Shown piece after piece: positions 26,402-35,867 of a DNA stretch of 54,910 bases; position 1 is the stretch's first letter, and each line of letters starts with the position of its first letter. The position numbers and the translations under genes are program-made. The stretch lies in NCBI GenBank assembly GCA_002730035.1, contig PBYU01000105.1:1-54910 (forward strand). Direction: 5' to 3'. The stretch is from Gammaproteobacteria bacterium. Lineage in GTDB: Bacteria > Pseudomonadota > Gammaproteobacteria > Pseudomonadales > Pseudohongiellaceae. Below the pieces are notes generated by a model. That model ran no database searches. It was not told the origin of the DNA and worked only from the letters and a program-made list of their open reading frames with translations.

Positions 26402-27520
26402 CTAGCTGGACAGCATCAGGTTGTCACGATGAATAATCTCTTCCTCGCCCGCATAACCTAGAAGCTCTTCAATCTTGTCGCTGCTGTGTCCCAGCAATTT
26501 CTGCACTTCAGTGATTTCGTAGTTAACCAGTCCCCTGGCGATCTCCACACCAGCTTCATTGTTACAGGCTACTACGTCACCCCGAGTGAAATTTCCGCTT
26601 GCGGATTTAATTCCTACTGCCAGCAAGCTCTTGCCGGACTCTTGAAGCACTTTCACGGCACCCTCGTCCAGAGTCAGCGCCCCCTTCAGAGTCAACTGCC
26701 CTGCCAGCCACTGTTTTCTCGCGGTGACCGGTTCGCGGTCGGCCTCAAGCAGGGTTCCCAGATCTTCTCCTGCCGCAATGCGCTGCAGCACACCGTCGAT
26801 CCTGCCATTGGCAATTATCGTGTCGGATCCTGACCGCGACGCCAGTTGTGCAGCAGATACTTTGGTTAACATGCCTCCCCTGCCAAGGCTGGTCCCTTTG
26901 CCCGCCGCCGTCGATAGTGAAGCATCATTGGCTGATGCCGAGCGGATGAATTCCGCGCTTGTATCGATGCGTGGATCGGCGCTATACAAACCATCCTGAT
27001 CGGTGAGCACTACCATTACATCGGCATTGATAAGATTTGCCACCAGAGCCGCTAGGGTGTCGTTATCGCCGAAACACAGCTCGGCTGTCGCCACCGTGTC
27101 GTTTTCATTTACCACAGGAACCACATTCATCTTCAGCAATGTGGTCAGAGTGCTACGGGCATTGAGATAGCGAGTTCGATCTGACAGGTCTTCATGACTC
27201 AACAAAATCTGGGCTGCATGAACTTCATGGCGCATGAAACAGCTCTCATAGGCCTGCACCAGCCCCATCTGCCCCACCGCGGCCGCTGCCTGCTGCATAT
27301 GTACCTGCTTGGGGCGACTCTTGAGATTCAATCGTGTAACACCTTCGGCGACTGCACCGGAGGATACCAATACCAACTGCACTCCATTCTGCTGCAGCAT
27401 GACCAATTGTTCTGCCCAATGCGCGATCGCAGCTCTGTCCAGGCCCAGACCATTATTCGTCACCAGCGAGCTGCCAACCTTAACTACCCAGCGTTTTGCG
27501 TTTGTTAGTTTTTCTCGCAT
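26402..27520 (-). CDS. proB: Glutamate 5-kinase ProB
   Basis: A 372-residue enzyme catalysing the first step of proline synthesis. The amino-acid kinase domain has WVVKVGSSLVTNNGLGLD, LVSSGAVAEG, VVPVVNENDTVATAEL and FGDNDTLAALVANL. A PUA domain follows, containing SLLAVGIKSASGNFTRGDVV. Full length matches the two-domain form. It lies 38 bp after obg, completing the rplU-rpmA-obg-proB order, and ends at the terminator shared with rpsT. Confidence 0.95.
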   Translation of the reverse strand: MREKLTNAKRWVVKVGSSLVTNNGLGLDRAAIAHWAEQLVMLQQNGVQLVLVSSGAVAEGVTRLNLKSRPKQVHMQQAAAAVGQMGLVQAYESCFMRHEVHAAQILLSHEDLSDRTRYLNARSTLTTLLKMNVVPVVNENDTVATAELCFGDNDTLAALVANLINADVMVVLTDQDGLYSADPRIDTSAEFIRSASANDASLSTAAGKGTSLGRGGMLTKVSAAQLASRSGSDTIIANGRIDGVLQRIAAGEDLGTLLEADREPVTARKQWLAGQLTLKGALTLDEGAVKVLQESGKSLLAVGIKSASGNFTRGDVVACNNEAGVEIARGLVNYEITEVQKLLGHSSDKIEELLGYAGEEEIIHRDNLMLSS

Positions 27521-27558
27521 AGTTTCTTCACTACAGCCTCTTGTTCAGCAGCTCCCTA

Positions 27559-28728
<1,170 letters not shown>

Positions 28729-28756
28729 TCAGGGCTCGGCGAATCCAGGATTCAAA

Positions 28757-28787
28757 TAAAAAAGCCCCGCCGAATGACGAGGCTTTT
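28757..28787 (-). terminator. Terminator or attenuator after rpmA
   Basis: On the minus strand AAAAGCCTCG, a TCATT loop, then CGGCGGGGCTTTTTT: a stem closed by AAAAGCC/GGGCTTTT and followed by a T-run. It lies between the rpmA stop and the obg start, so it probably lets only part of transcription continue into obg. Confidence 0.75.
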
Positions 28788-28807
28788 GAAGACGATTGGG
28801 TCGTTGT

Positions 28808-29065
28808 CTAGGCCGATTCGACGCTTACGAATTTTCTGTTATGCGGCCCCTTCTCGGCAAATTTCACTACACCGTCTGCTTTTGCAAAGAGCGTGTGGTC
28901 CTTGCCACAGCCAACGTTTTCTCCCGGATGGAAGCGAGTACCTCGTTGTCTGACGATTATGTTTCCAGCCTTCGCTTGCTGGCCACCAAATAACTTGACC
29001 CCAAGCCGTTTCGATACCGAATCGCGACCGTTATTGGTACTACCGCCTGCTTTCTTATGTGCCAT
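28808..29065 (-). CDS. rpmA: 50S ribosomal protein L27
   Basis: An 85-residue basic protein beginning [20 protein letters not shown], then [20 protein letters not shown], the L27 signature. Its N-terminus reaches the peptidyl transferase centre. It directly follows rplU after a 22-bp gap in the same operon. Confidence 0.97.
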   Translation of the reverse strand: MAHKKAGGSTNNGRDSVSKRLGVKLFGGQQAKAGNIIVRQRGTRFHPGENVGCGKDHTLFAKADGVVKFAEKGPHNRKFVSVESA

Positions 29066-29087
29066 GACTTACTCCTGAATACTTTGC

Positions 29088-29405
29088 CTAAGATCCCGCT
29101 TTAATACCGGTAATCTTAACCTCGGTGAACCGCTGCCGGTGTCCTTGGGTCTTCTTGAAATGCTTGCGGCGATTGAACTTCACAATCTTAATCTTGCTGG
29201 CACGGCCCTGCTTCAACACTTCGGCAATCACCTGGCCACCCTTTACGTAAGGTGTGCCAATCTTGACTGATTCGCCTTCACCTACCAGCAGGATCTTGTC
29301 GAACTTAACTTTGTCACCAGTGGCGGCTTCCAGTTTCTCCAGCTGCAGGACTTCACCTTCCTCAACCCTGTGCTGCTTACCACCACTCTCTATTACCGCG
29401 TACAT
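29088..29405 (-). CDS. rplU: 50S ribosomal protein L21
   Basis: A 105-residue protein with [20 protein letters not shown] and the C-terminal [20 protein letters not shown] typical of L21, which contacts 23S rRNA. The ATG at 29405 has GGAGA eight bases upstream; a further in-frame start at 29417 is not needed. It is the first gene of rplU-rpmA-obg-proB and is divergent from ispB. Confidence 0.96.
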   Translation of the reverse strand: MYAVIESGGKQHRVEEGEVLQLEKLEAATGDKVKFDKILLVGEGESVKIGTPYVKGGQVIAEVLKQGRASKIKIVKFNRRKHFKKTQGHRQRFTEVKITGIKAGS

Positions 29406-29461
29406 AAATGTCTCCAAAACCTTTAAAATGGGGAACTTAGCCCATTCCTCTAGGGGCCGGC

Positions 29462-29490
29462 ATTTTACGGGATCAAATAGTCCTAGGCAA
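29462..29490 (-). promoter_or_regulatory. Putative promoter of rplU
   Basis: On the minus strand TTGCCT (29490-29485) and TAAAAT (29467-29462) are spaced by 17 bp, about 57 bp before the rplU ATG. The rest of the 350-bp gap to ispB shows no gene; a small inverted repeat GTCCA-TTAG-TGGAC lies at 29730-29743, just before ispB. Confidence 0.5.
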
Positions 29491-29756
29491 GCGGAATTAG
29501 GAACTCAAGGACATTCGCGGCAGAACCAAACACCCCCAGCCAATTGGTGCTCTGCAGCAGGATTGAGTAGGGGCTTTCGAATATTGCCCGATCCCTCTGG
29601 ATTGTGTCGGCTAGCCGTGAATTCGCAGGGCTTCGGCTAACTTGACAGTGCCCTGTGGGCTCCCTAGGATGCACTCACAACCGAGCCCGGTCGGCTGAAA
29701 TTCAGAGCATTTTTTAAACAACACAAGCGGTCCATTAGTGGACACTAGTAAAAACG

Positions 29757-30728
29757 ATGTACCAACAAATTCGATCCGTAGTCGAGTCAGACTTTCTTGC
29801 CGTCAATGATTTCATCGTTGAACAGCTGCATTCCGACGTGCCCCTGGTGGAGAACATCGGTCATTATATCGTCGAAGCCGGCGGCAAACGCATGCGCCCC
29901 ATTCTGGTATTACTCGCTGCCCGTTGTTGCAATAGCAAGAATGACCATCACATCTCCCTCGCGGCCGTAATCGAATTCATCCATACCGCTACGCTTCTGC
30001 ACGATGATGTGGTGGATATGTCCACGCTGCGCCGCGGCAGACCGACCGTAAATGAACAGTGGAACAATCCTTCCAGTGTGCTGGTAGGTGACTTCATCTA
30101 TTCTAGAGCCTTTCAGATTCTGGTTCAGATAGGTGACATGCGCATCATGAAAATTATCGCCGACACAACCAATAAAATTGCCGAAGGCGAAGTGCTGCAG
30201 CTTATCACCAAGAACAATCCTAATTCGACTGAGCAGAATTACCTGCAGGTGATCGAGAATAAGACTGCCATTCTGTTTCAGGCTGCCGCTCAATGCGGGG
30301 CTATACTGGGCGAGGCTGTGTCTGCGGTGGAAGATTCTCTCAAGCGCTTTGGCATGCATCTCGGCACGGCGTTTCAGTTAGTGGATGACGTGCTGGATTA
30401 CGACGGTGATACCCAGGCTATGGGAAAGAATATCGGTGATGACCTGGCCGAGGGAAAACCCACACTACCGCTGATCTATGCCATGCAACACGCCAATGAA
30501 GAACAACTGGCAACTATCAGACAGGGGCTGAAGGACCAGGCGGTTTCGGAACAGCTGCTTGAGGAAGTTATCCTGATTGTCAGACAGAGCGGTGCCCTGG
30601 ACTACACACGTCAACTGGCACAGCAGCAGGCCGATGCCGCACAACAATGTCTGCAGGTGATTACAGATTCGAAGTATCGGGATGCCCTGCAGTCAATGGT
30701 TGAGTTTTCTATCGAACGTAGTAGCTAA
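29757..30728 (+). CDS. ispB: Octaprenyl diphosphate synthase IspB
   Basis: A 323-residue trans-polyprenyl diphosphate synthase that makes the ubiquinone side chain. The first Asp-rich motif is LLHDDVVDMSTLRRG and the second FQLVDDVLDYDGD; the GGKRMRP motif near residue 45 binds the pyrophosphate. Position divergent from rplU is the standard gammaproteobacterial arrangement. The chain length (likely eight isoprene units) is inferred from family only. Confidence 0.94.
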   Translation: MYQQIRSVVESDFLAVNDFIVEQLHSDVPLVENIGHYIVEAGGKRMRPILVLLAARCCNSKNDHHISLAAVIEFIHTATLLHDDVVDMSTLRRGRPTVNEQWNNPSSVLVGDFIYSRAFQILVQIGDMRIMKIIADTTNKIAEGEVLQLITKNNPNSTEQNYLQVIENKTAILFQAAAQCGAILGEAVSAVEDSLKRFGMHLGTAFQLVDDVLDYDGDTQAMGKNIGDDLAEGKPTLPLIYAMQHANEEQLATIRQGLKDQAVSEQLLEEVILIVRQSGALDYTRQLAQQQADAAQQCLQVITDSKYRDALQSMVEFSIERSS

Positions 30729-30777
30729 CGCGACTATAATTAAACCTGACTTAACCATCCCAAATCCGGAATTCACT

Positions 30778-31347
30778 ATGCCCTCTATCAGATCAGTCCT
30801 GCTACTCCTGGCTTCACTCAGCCTCTTCGCTTGTTCTGCTACTGGACTCACTAGAGCCAGCCCGGAAGAACGCCGTCAGGCAATCCAGGAAATGCGTCAG
30901 GAAACACTGGCGGAATTGTACGATGTCAAGCCGGATACGCGGGTGCAGATAGGTAGCGCCAGGGGCTATGCGGTGTTCTCAAATGCCAATATTAACCTGA
31001 TCCTGGCCAGCTTCGGTGGCGGCATCGGCGTGGTGCATGACAATGAGGACAGTGCCGACACCTACATGGGCATGGGAGAGGTAGGCATCGGTCTCGGCGC
31101 CGGGGTGAAGGATTTTCGGCTGGTATTCGTGTTTCATGATGACGATGCGCTGGATCGCTTCATGGACGTCGGCCTGGCGGTTGGAGGTCAGGCGGATGCG
31201 GCAGCCAAGGCAGGCGACCTCGGTGCAGCGGCGGGTGGCGAAGCGGTGCTTGATAATGTGAGTATTTACCAGCTAACCCAGAGTGAGCTGGCCCTGCAGG
31301 CCACCATCAAGGGGACGCGTTACTGGATAGACTCCCGGCTTAACTGA
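30778..31347 (+). CDS. SYLF/YSC84-domain lipoprotein
   Basis: A 189-residue protein with a lipoprotein signal (LLLLASLSLFACSA, lipidated Cys near residue 19). The mature part has the glycine-rich pattern of the SYLF/YSC84 domain (SARGYAVFSNANINLILASFGG, MGMGEVGIGLGAGV). SYLF domains bind lipids in eukaryotes; the bacterial role is unknown. The ATG at 30778 is chosen because it gives a proper lipoprotein signal. It is downstream of ispB, with no clear shared promoter, and convergent with the TPR lipoprotein gene. Confidence 0.8.
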   Translation: MPSIRSVLLLLASLSLFACSATGLTRASPEERRQAIQEMRQETLAELYDVKPDTRVQIGSARGYAVFSNANINLILASFGGGIGVVHDNEDSADTYMGMGEVGIGLGAGVKDFRLVFVFHDDDALDRFMDVGLAVGGQADAAAKAGDLGAAAGGEAVLDNVSIYQLTQSELALQATIKGTRYWIDSRLN

Positions 31348-31362
31348 TCAGCTTTAATGCCG

Positions 31363-32553
31363 TCAGTTAACGATTATACTCAGTCCCGGGCTGTTGTTCC
31401 GCAGGATTGAATCGGTATTGATAATTCGCACCTTCTGATCGCTGGGGCGATAAATTTGTTGATTGTCTACCAATAAATTCTCCGCAGAATCTCGCATCTT
31501 CTGCGCTTCCTCACGATCCCCCAACGCCACATAGACTGAAGCGAGTGCGATGTAGAAATCCGGCTCAAGCTCTTTCAGACGTAATGCGCGGCGGAATGAG
31601 AGCCGCGCCGCCTCGTAGTCTCGAGCTTGCATCTCAACTGCGCCCTGGGCGTAATGGTAATAGGGATTGCGGTTATTGAAGCGCTGAATGGCAAATTCAT
31701 ACTCCCGGGCAAGGCGGATATTACCGGTTCCACGGTAAAACTTGGCCAGGTTGTTGATGGATGTGGCATTAGTGTTATCGGTATTAAAGGCCATCTCGTA
31801 GCTATACTCGGCAAAGGTAGGATTTCCGAGGCGATTATAGGTAGTCCCGATGTTGTTCCAGGCAATAGACAATTCCGGATCGAGGAATAAGGCGTTCTTG
31901 AAATAGACTAACGCCTCATCGGCACGTTCCCCAATCAACGCCTCGGCACCAAGATTGTTGAAATAGAGGGCGCGCGCATCGAGATCGGTGACGGTTCTGG
32001 CCGTCAGCTGTTGCAAGGCAATCTCCGGTGTAAAATCCACCACATAGTAGCTGTTGATCGCCAATTTCCCGGTTGCATTGATGTGTTGACTCAGAACCAG
32101 CAAGGATCCACGGCGATCCCAATTGGGTTGCACATTCACCGTCTGAAAACTCGCCTCTAAGCCGGCATAACGCGCCATGGCAACATACAGATTCATAACT
32201 GAGAGGCAGTTGCCCTCCCTCGTCAGATAAGCCTCAACCGCCGTAAGGGTTTGTTCATCGGAGTACTGAATATTCAGAAACTCCTCGTCGTAAAGAATTT
32301 CCTGCAACTTGTTGACCTTGGTTCTATCGTTATCGCGGCGATTAAGATGGCCGTCTACCAATTGCTCTATTTCATCAGAGATATACAGCGTATCAATCTC
32401 CGGATAGCTGTCTGATGCCTGATCGAGAATCTGACGATGAATATCTTCATCAAGCAGGAACCCGGTTTCCAAGTCGATTGAGGTGCAACCACCCAAACAG
32501 ATGGCAGCTACCACACTCCACAGCCTGACTCTTTTTCCTAACATGTTAAACAT
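31363..32553 (-). CDS. Transglutaminase-like TPR lipoprotein
   Basis: A 396-residue exported protein with a lipobox (CLGGC, Cys23). Residues about 80-180 look like a transglutaminase-like fold with a Cys-His-Asp triad: Cys116 (REGNCLSVMNLYVAMARYAG), His157 (LSQHIN) and Asp173 (YYVVDF). TPR repeats follow to residue 350 (ALVYFKNALFLDPELSIAWN, AGLSFRRALRLKELEPDFYI-like). The family may cleave or cross-link proteins or peptidoglycan at the periplasmic face. It is the last gene of a three-gene minus-strand operon, 69 bp after the preceding gene. Confidence 0.75.
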   Translation of the reverse strand: MFNMLGKRVRLWSVVAAICLGGCTSIDLETGFLLDEDIHRQILDQASDSYPEIDTLYISDEIEQLVDGHLNRRDNDRTKVNKLQEILYDEEFLNIQYSDEQTLTAVEAYLTREGNCLSVMNLYVAMARYAGLEASFQTVNVQPNWDRRGSLLVLSQHINATGKLAINSYYVVDFTPEIALQQLTARTVTDLDARALYFNNLGAEALIGERADEALVYFKNALFLDPELSIAWNNIGTTYNRLGNPTFAEYSYEMAFNTDNTNATSINNLAKFYRGTGNIRLAREYEFAIQRFNNRNPYYHYAQGAVEMQARDYEAARLSFRRALRLKELEPDFYIALASVYVALGDREEAQKMRDSAENLLVDNQQIYRPSDQKVRIINTDSILRNNSPGLSIIVN

Positions 32554-32622
32554 GGTTCACTCTACTCATTATTCGTCTGATTCTTAACCAACCGTTGATT
32601 GTGCAATAAGTACTGTCTCGAC

Positions 32623-34113
32623 TCAATAACGTGCTGGAGTATCACGCCCTGACTTATCCAGCTTTAAAAAATCATAGCGACCCTGCAAGAAGGGCACTTG
32701 TTCTTCGTACATTTTTCTAAGCAGGCCAATCCAGCCGGCATAGCTGGCAATCGTCCGCATACTCTCACCTAGACCGGCATAGTCCAGGTTATCTCTCAAT
32801 CTAACCGTATCCCTGCCCCAGGAATCTAGATAGCTTATCTCGCCTGATTGAGAGTCGTATTGGTACTGCAACGCCACCCGCGTCTTGGCGATGCGCATAT
32901 TGTCAGCCGACAGGAATCGCACTTCGAAGCCTGTCTGGAAAGCCAGAGTTTCTCTCTGACCCCCAAACCAGTCGACGCTGGTATCGATGACCACACTCTT
33001 GCTGACAGACAGGTTCGGCACATATTCGAAGGGCAATGTATCGGCGTGCACGATGTCGAAACCGGGATCGGTGTCCCTTAGGGCCGAAGAAATTTTCACC
33101 CGCCCGATCGCATCGATATCCACTATTGCGTCGGAGCGAATTGCCTCGGAGCGTTCCACAAAATCGAACAATGCCCTCAGTGTAGCGGTATCAATTTGCG
33201 GTAGAACAAATCGCTCGTCAGCGGTGCCTTTTAGGGTAATTACACCGTTGCCGTATACCATTGAGGCGATGGCGTACGGCACTCTGGCGGTTTCACCCAA
33301 GGCCACACCACCGGGAACGATGACTTCGCGAATCGTGGACTGAGTAAATTCTCCCCCAAGTGTCTCCTTGAGAAACACCGAGGGTTCGGATCGCGCCAAT
33401 CTGTTGTTGCCGCGGTCCCCATCGTCTCCAAATAGCGAATTGGAATTGCGCCGCACTCGCTCGCCCAGAAAGCTGAATTCTGTCACCTCTGAGCGGTAAC
33501 GTCTGGCCGCTCTGGAATCGATGGCCAGACGCTGTGCCGCGGTTGCATACAAGTTACCTGCCATTGCCTGGCTTTCTCCGCCATGCAAGGTAAGGATTCC
33601 ATATCCATAGGCAGCCGCTACCGACGCTATCTTGTCTGCTACCTGCAGGTCTGACCTATAGAAGGATACAAACAAACGATCCGACCCAGGCGCTCGCAAC
33701 CAGTCGTGCAGGAAACTTGCCGCGTCCGATTCGGCTTCGGACCTGCTGCCGAGGATAGCTATTGCGCCGATCTCGCCCTCGTCATACTCGCCTTCCCAGA
33801 CAGCCAACTCCTGGCTGAGAGCTAAGGAGTTAACCGGTAGATCCGGGAAGCGACCCAGGCGAGGTCGTTGGATACGACCTCTCGCTACATCTCTGGCATT
33901 CAGATTGTGCGCTACATCAATATCATAAGCATGCAGGGCATCCGCCAGGGTCAGCAGGAAGCTGTCCTGGGCTACTGCCTCATCGAGGATTTCAGCTACA
34001 GGCGTACTGCCGAGCATTGCACTGAGAAGCAAAACCAGCAGCTTACTTGGGCAAGCCAGCCTGCTTGAAGCGACCTCGCGTTTAATCCTGTGCACAGGCA
34101 TCATAGGGCTCAT
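32623..34113 (-). CDS. Exported protein of unknown family
   Basis: A 496-residue protein whose N-terminus has a hydrophobic segment (KLLVLLLSAMLGSTPVAEI, about residues 24-42) after a basic stretch, so it is probably exported or anchored. The mature part is mixed alpha/beta. A segment near residue 145 (RLFVSFYRSDLQVADKIAS) superficially recalls the first strand and helix of TIR domains, without clear support elsewhere. The second half is beta-rich (IREVIVPGGVALG, ISYLDSWGRDTV). I recognise no family. It overlaps the end of the upstream gene by 32 bases, which implies coupled translation. Confidence 0.55.
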   Translation of the reverse strand: MSPMMPVHRIKREVASSRLACPSKLLVLLLSAMLGSTPVAEILDEAVAQDSFLLTLADALHAYDIDVAHNLNARDVARGRIQRPRLGRFPDLPVNSLALSQELAVWEGEYDEGEIGAIAILGSRSEAESDAASFLHDWLRAPGSDRLFVSFYRSDLQVADKIASVAAAYGYGILTLHGGESQAMAGNLYATAAQRLAIDSRAARRYRSEVTEFSFLGERVRRNSNSLFGDDGDRGNNRLARSEPSVFLKETLGGEFTQSTIREVIVPGGVALGETARVPYAIASMVYGNGVITLKGTADERFVLPQIDTATLRALFDFVERSEAIRSDAIVDIDAIGRVKISSALRDTDPGFDIVHADTLPFEYVPNLSVSKSVVIDTSVDWFGGQRETLAFQTGFEVRFLSADNMRIAKTRVALQYQYDSQSGEISYLDSWGRDTVRLRDNLDYAGLGESMRTIASYAGWIGLLRKMYEEQVPFLQGRYDFLKLDKSGRDTPARY

Positions 34114-35632
34114 TGCGTCGTTTGCGCAGTAATCTCAACCTCAAATTACTGACGAATTGCGGCTCACCGTAGGTATGGATGGGTTGAGCCATTTCATCGA
34201 TCAAGCGTTCCGCCTCTTCGTACTCATCGGCGGCTATCGCGTATTTAATCGCCTGTTCCATTATAAAACTGTCTGCAGGCAGTTGAGCAAATGCTTTGCG
34301 CTGATAGTCAGCACCACCCTGCCAGTCTAGCCCTTCGAACAAATACAGCTGACCCATGGCGAGATTCGCTTCCGGACTAGTGGGAGCTATTGCCAGGGCG
34401 CGTTCGAAATGCTCAGAGATATCCGCGAGTATTAGACGGCGCTGATTTTCCGGATAATCCTTGTCACAATCCAGCAACTCCGATTCCCAGTATTCCCCAT
34501 AATCCATCAAGATGAACGGATCCTCCGGCGCCGTTGCTACAGCCGCCTCCATATAGCCTACAATTTCCTGATCCCTGCCTTCGAGATCCTGGAAGCGCAG
34601 CGCATCGCCGAGACCGGAATAACTGCGGGCAATCTCATTTCCGGAATCGATTGCTGCCTGAAAATAAAGCTGGGCATTTTCGGCTGCGCCGGAATTGAGT
34701 CCTAACTCTCCCAACATGACTGCCAGCCGTCCTCCCGAAATCCGTTCAGTGTGCCACTCGGGAAGCTCGATCAGCGGACTGTGCACAATAGTACCTGCCG
34801 GTCTTCGGCTACTAAGTAAGTAGTCATGGAACTCTTCATCCAATTGGGCAGTAGTAACATCGAAGGAGCGATCGAATGCGAAACGAGGATTGCGACCTTC
34901 CAGTATCAGGTCCAGATAAGCTTGCAATTGTGCTCTGCGATCTACGAATCCTTCTTCCTCGTAAGCATGCTTCAGAAAATGCAGGAGTGCCTCGGACTTG
35001 AGATTGGCAATCTGAAGGACGCGCGGCGATGCCAGTGCTGCGTCGCGATAAAACAGGCGCTCCATGGAAAAAGTAGTGCTGAGTTCGGCGAGGACCTCAT
35101 TATCTTCTCTTGAGAATCGCTCAAACTCTGCCCTGCCGCTGTTGATTTGCATGCGAGATAGATAGCCAGCCATGCCTTCTTCATACCAGCGTGGCAGACG
35201 CAGATCGGAATAATTCCGAAGCAGAAAATGCAGGTAGTGGTGTAAGGCGCCTCGGACTGACAGTTCATCATCCAGTACCAGGGCCATAAAATTGGAGCGC
35301 GGTGTCCTGTGGAAAAAGGCAATCTCCGTCGCCCTGGTGAAATACTCAAAATTCTCTGCATTTTCAAATACATAGACATAATTCAGCACGCTTGCTTTGG
35401 GGAACGGTGCCGATCTCCCGATGATGTCCGCCGTAACCCGGCGCCAGTTCTCCAGTTGATCAGCGAAACGCTGCGTCTGACGGGAGGATACCTGGCTGAA
35501 GAGCACGAAGTTATCAGTTGTGATTTCAATCCAGCGTTGCTCGAGAAGCTGATGCTGCGCACCGAGAGATCCCGGCACGAGGATGCACAGGAATAACAAT
35601 GTACACCGAACTGGACTGCGGATACTGTTCAT
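34082..35632 (-). CDS. Secreted peptidase-like TPR protein with altered HExxH motif
   Basis: A 516-residue protein with a signal peptide (CTLLFLCILVPGSLGAQ). An N-terminal beta-rich domain (WIEITTDNFVLFSQV) is followed by a peptidase-like core: ALHHYLHFLLRNYSDLRLP then RWYEEGMAGYLS. This has the zinc-metallopeptidase order HExxH...EG, but the catalytic Glu is His (HHYLH, residues 131-135). TPR-like repeats make up the C-terminal half. GGAG six bases before the ATG at 35632 fixes the start. It is the first gene of the three-gene operon. Loss of the Glu suggests a non-catalytic or changed activity (inference). Confidence 0.75.
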   Translation of the reverse strand: MNSIRSPVRCTLLFLCILVPGSLGAQHQLLEQRWIEITTDNFVLFSQVSSRQTQRFADQLENWRRVTADIIGRSAPFPKASVLNYVYVFENAENFEYFTRATEIAFFHRTPRSNFMALVLDDELSVRGALHHYLHFLLRNYSDLRLPRWYEEGMAGYLSRMQINSGRAEFERFSREDNEVLAELSTTFSMERLFYRDAALASPRVLQIANLKSEALLHFLKHAYEEEGFVDRRAQLQAYLDLILEGRNPRFAFDRSFDVTTAQLDEEFHDYLLSSRRPAGTIVHSPLIELPEWHTERISGGRLAVMLGELGLNSGAAENAQLYFQAAIDSGNEIARSYSGLGDALRFQDLEGRDQEIVGYMEAAVATAPEDPFILMDYGEYWESELLDCDKDYPENQRRLILADISEHFERALAIAPTSPEANLAMGQLYLFEGLDWQGGADYQRKAFAQLPADSFIMEQAIKYAIAADEYEEAERLIDEMAQPIHTYGEPQFVSNLRLRLLRKRRNEPYDACAQD

Positions 35633-35867
35633 AGCCAACTCCAGGTCAGAACAATCAGTTTACTGACTCGCGGGGCCTCTCTGAGCAAATAGTTGCCTGT
35701 TCTAGCGTTATACGTGTTCAGAGAATCCCCAGCAAATCCACGCATGAACACTTCGTGGATTCCCGGACACTTTAGCATGCCAATCGGAGTCCCTTAAAGC
35801 TGAAACGAGCAGATTCAGGAGCTGTTGGGCCCGGTTAATCGAGGGTTTTAGGGTCTACAGCCACACG

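Noticed and set aside
32623..34113. TIR domain in the exported protein
   Set aside because: Only one strand-helix segment recalls a TIR domain; I could not find the rest of the fold or a catalytic Glu in context.
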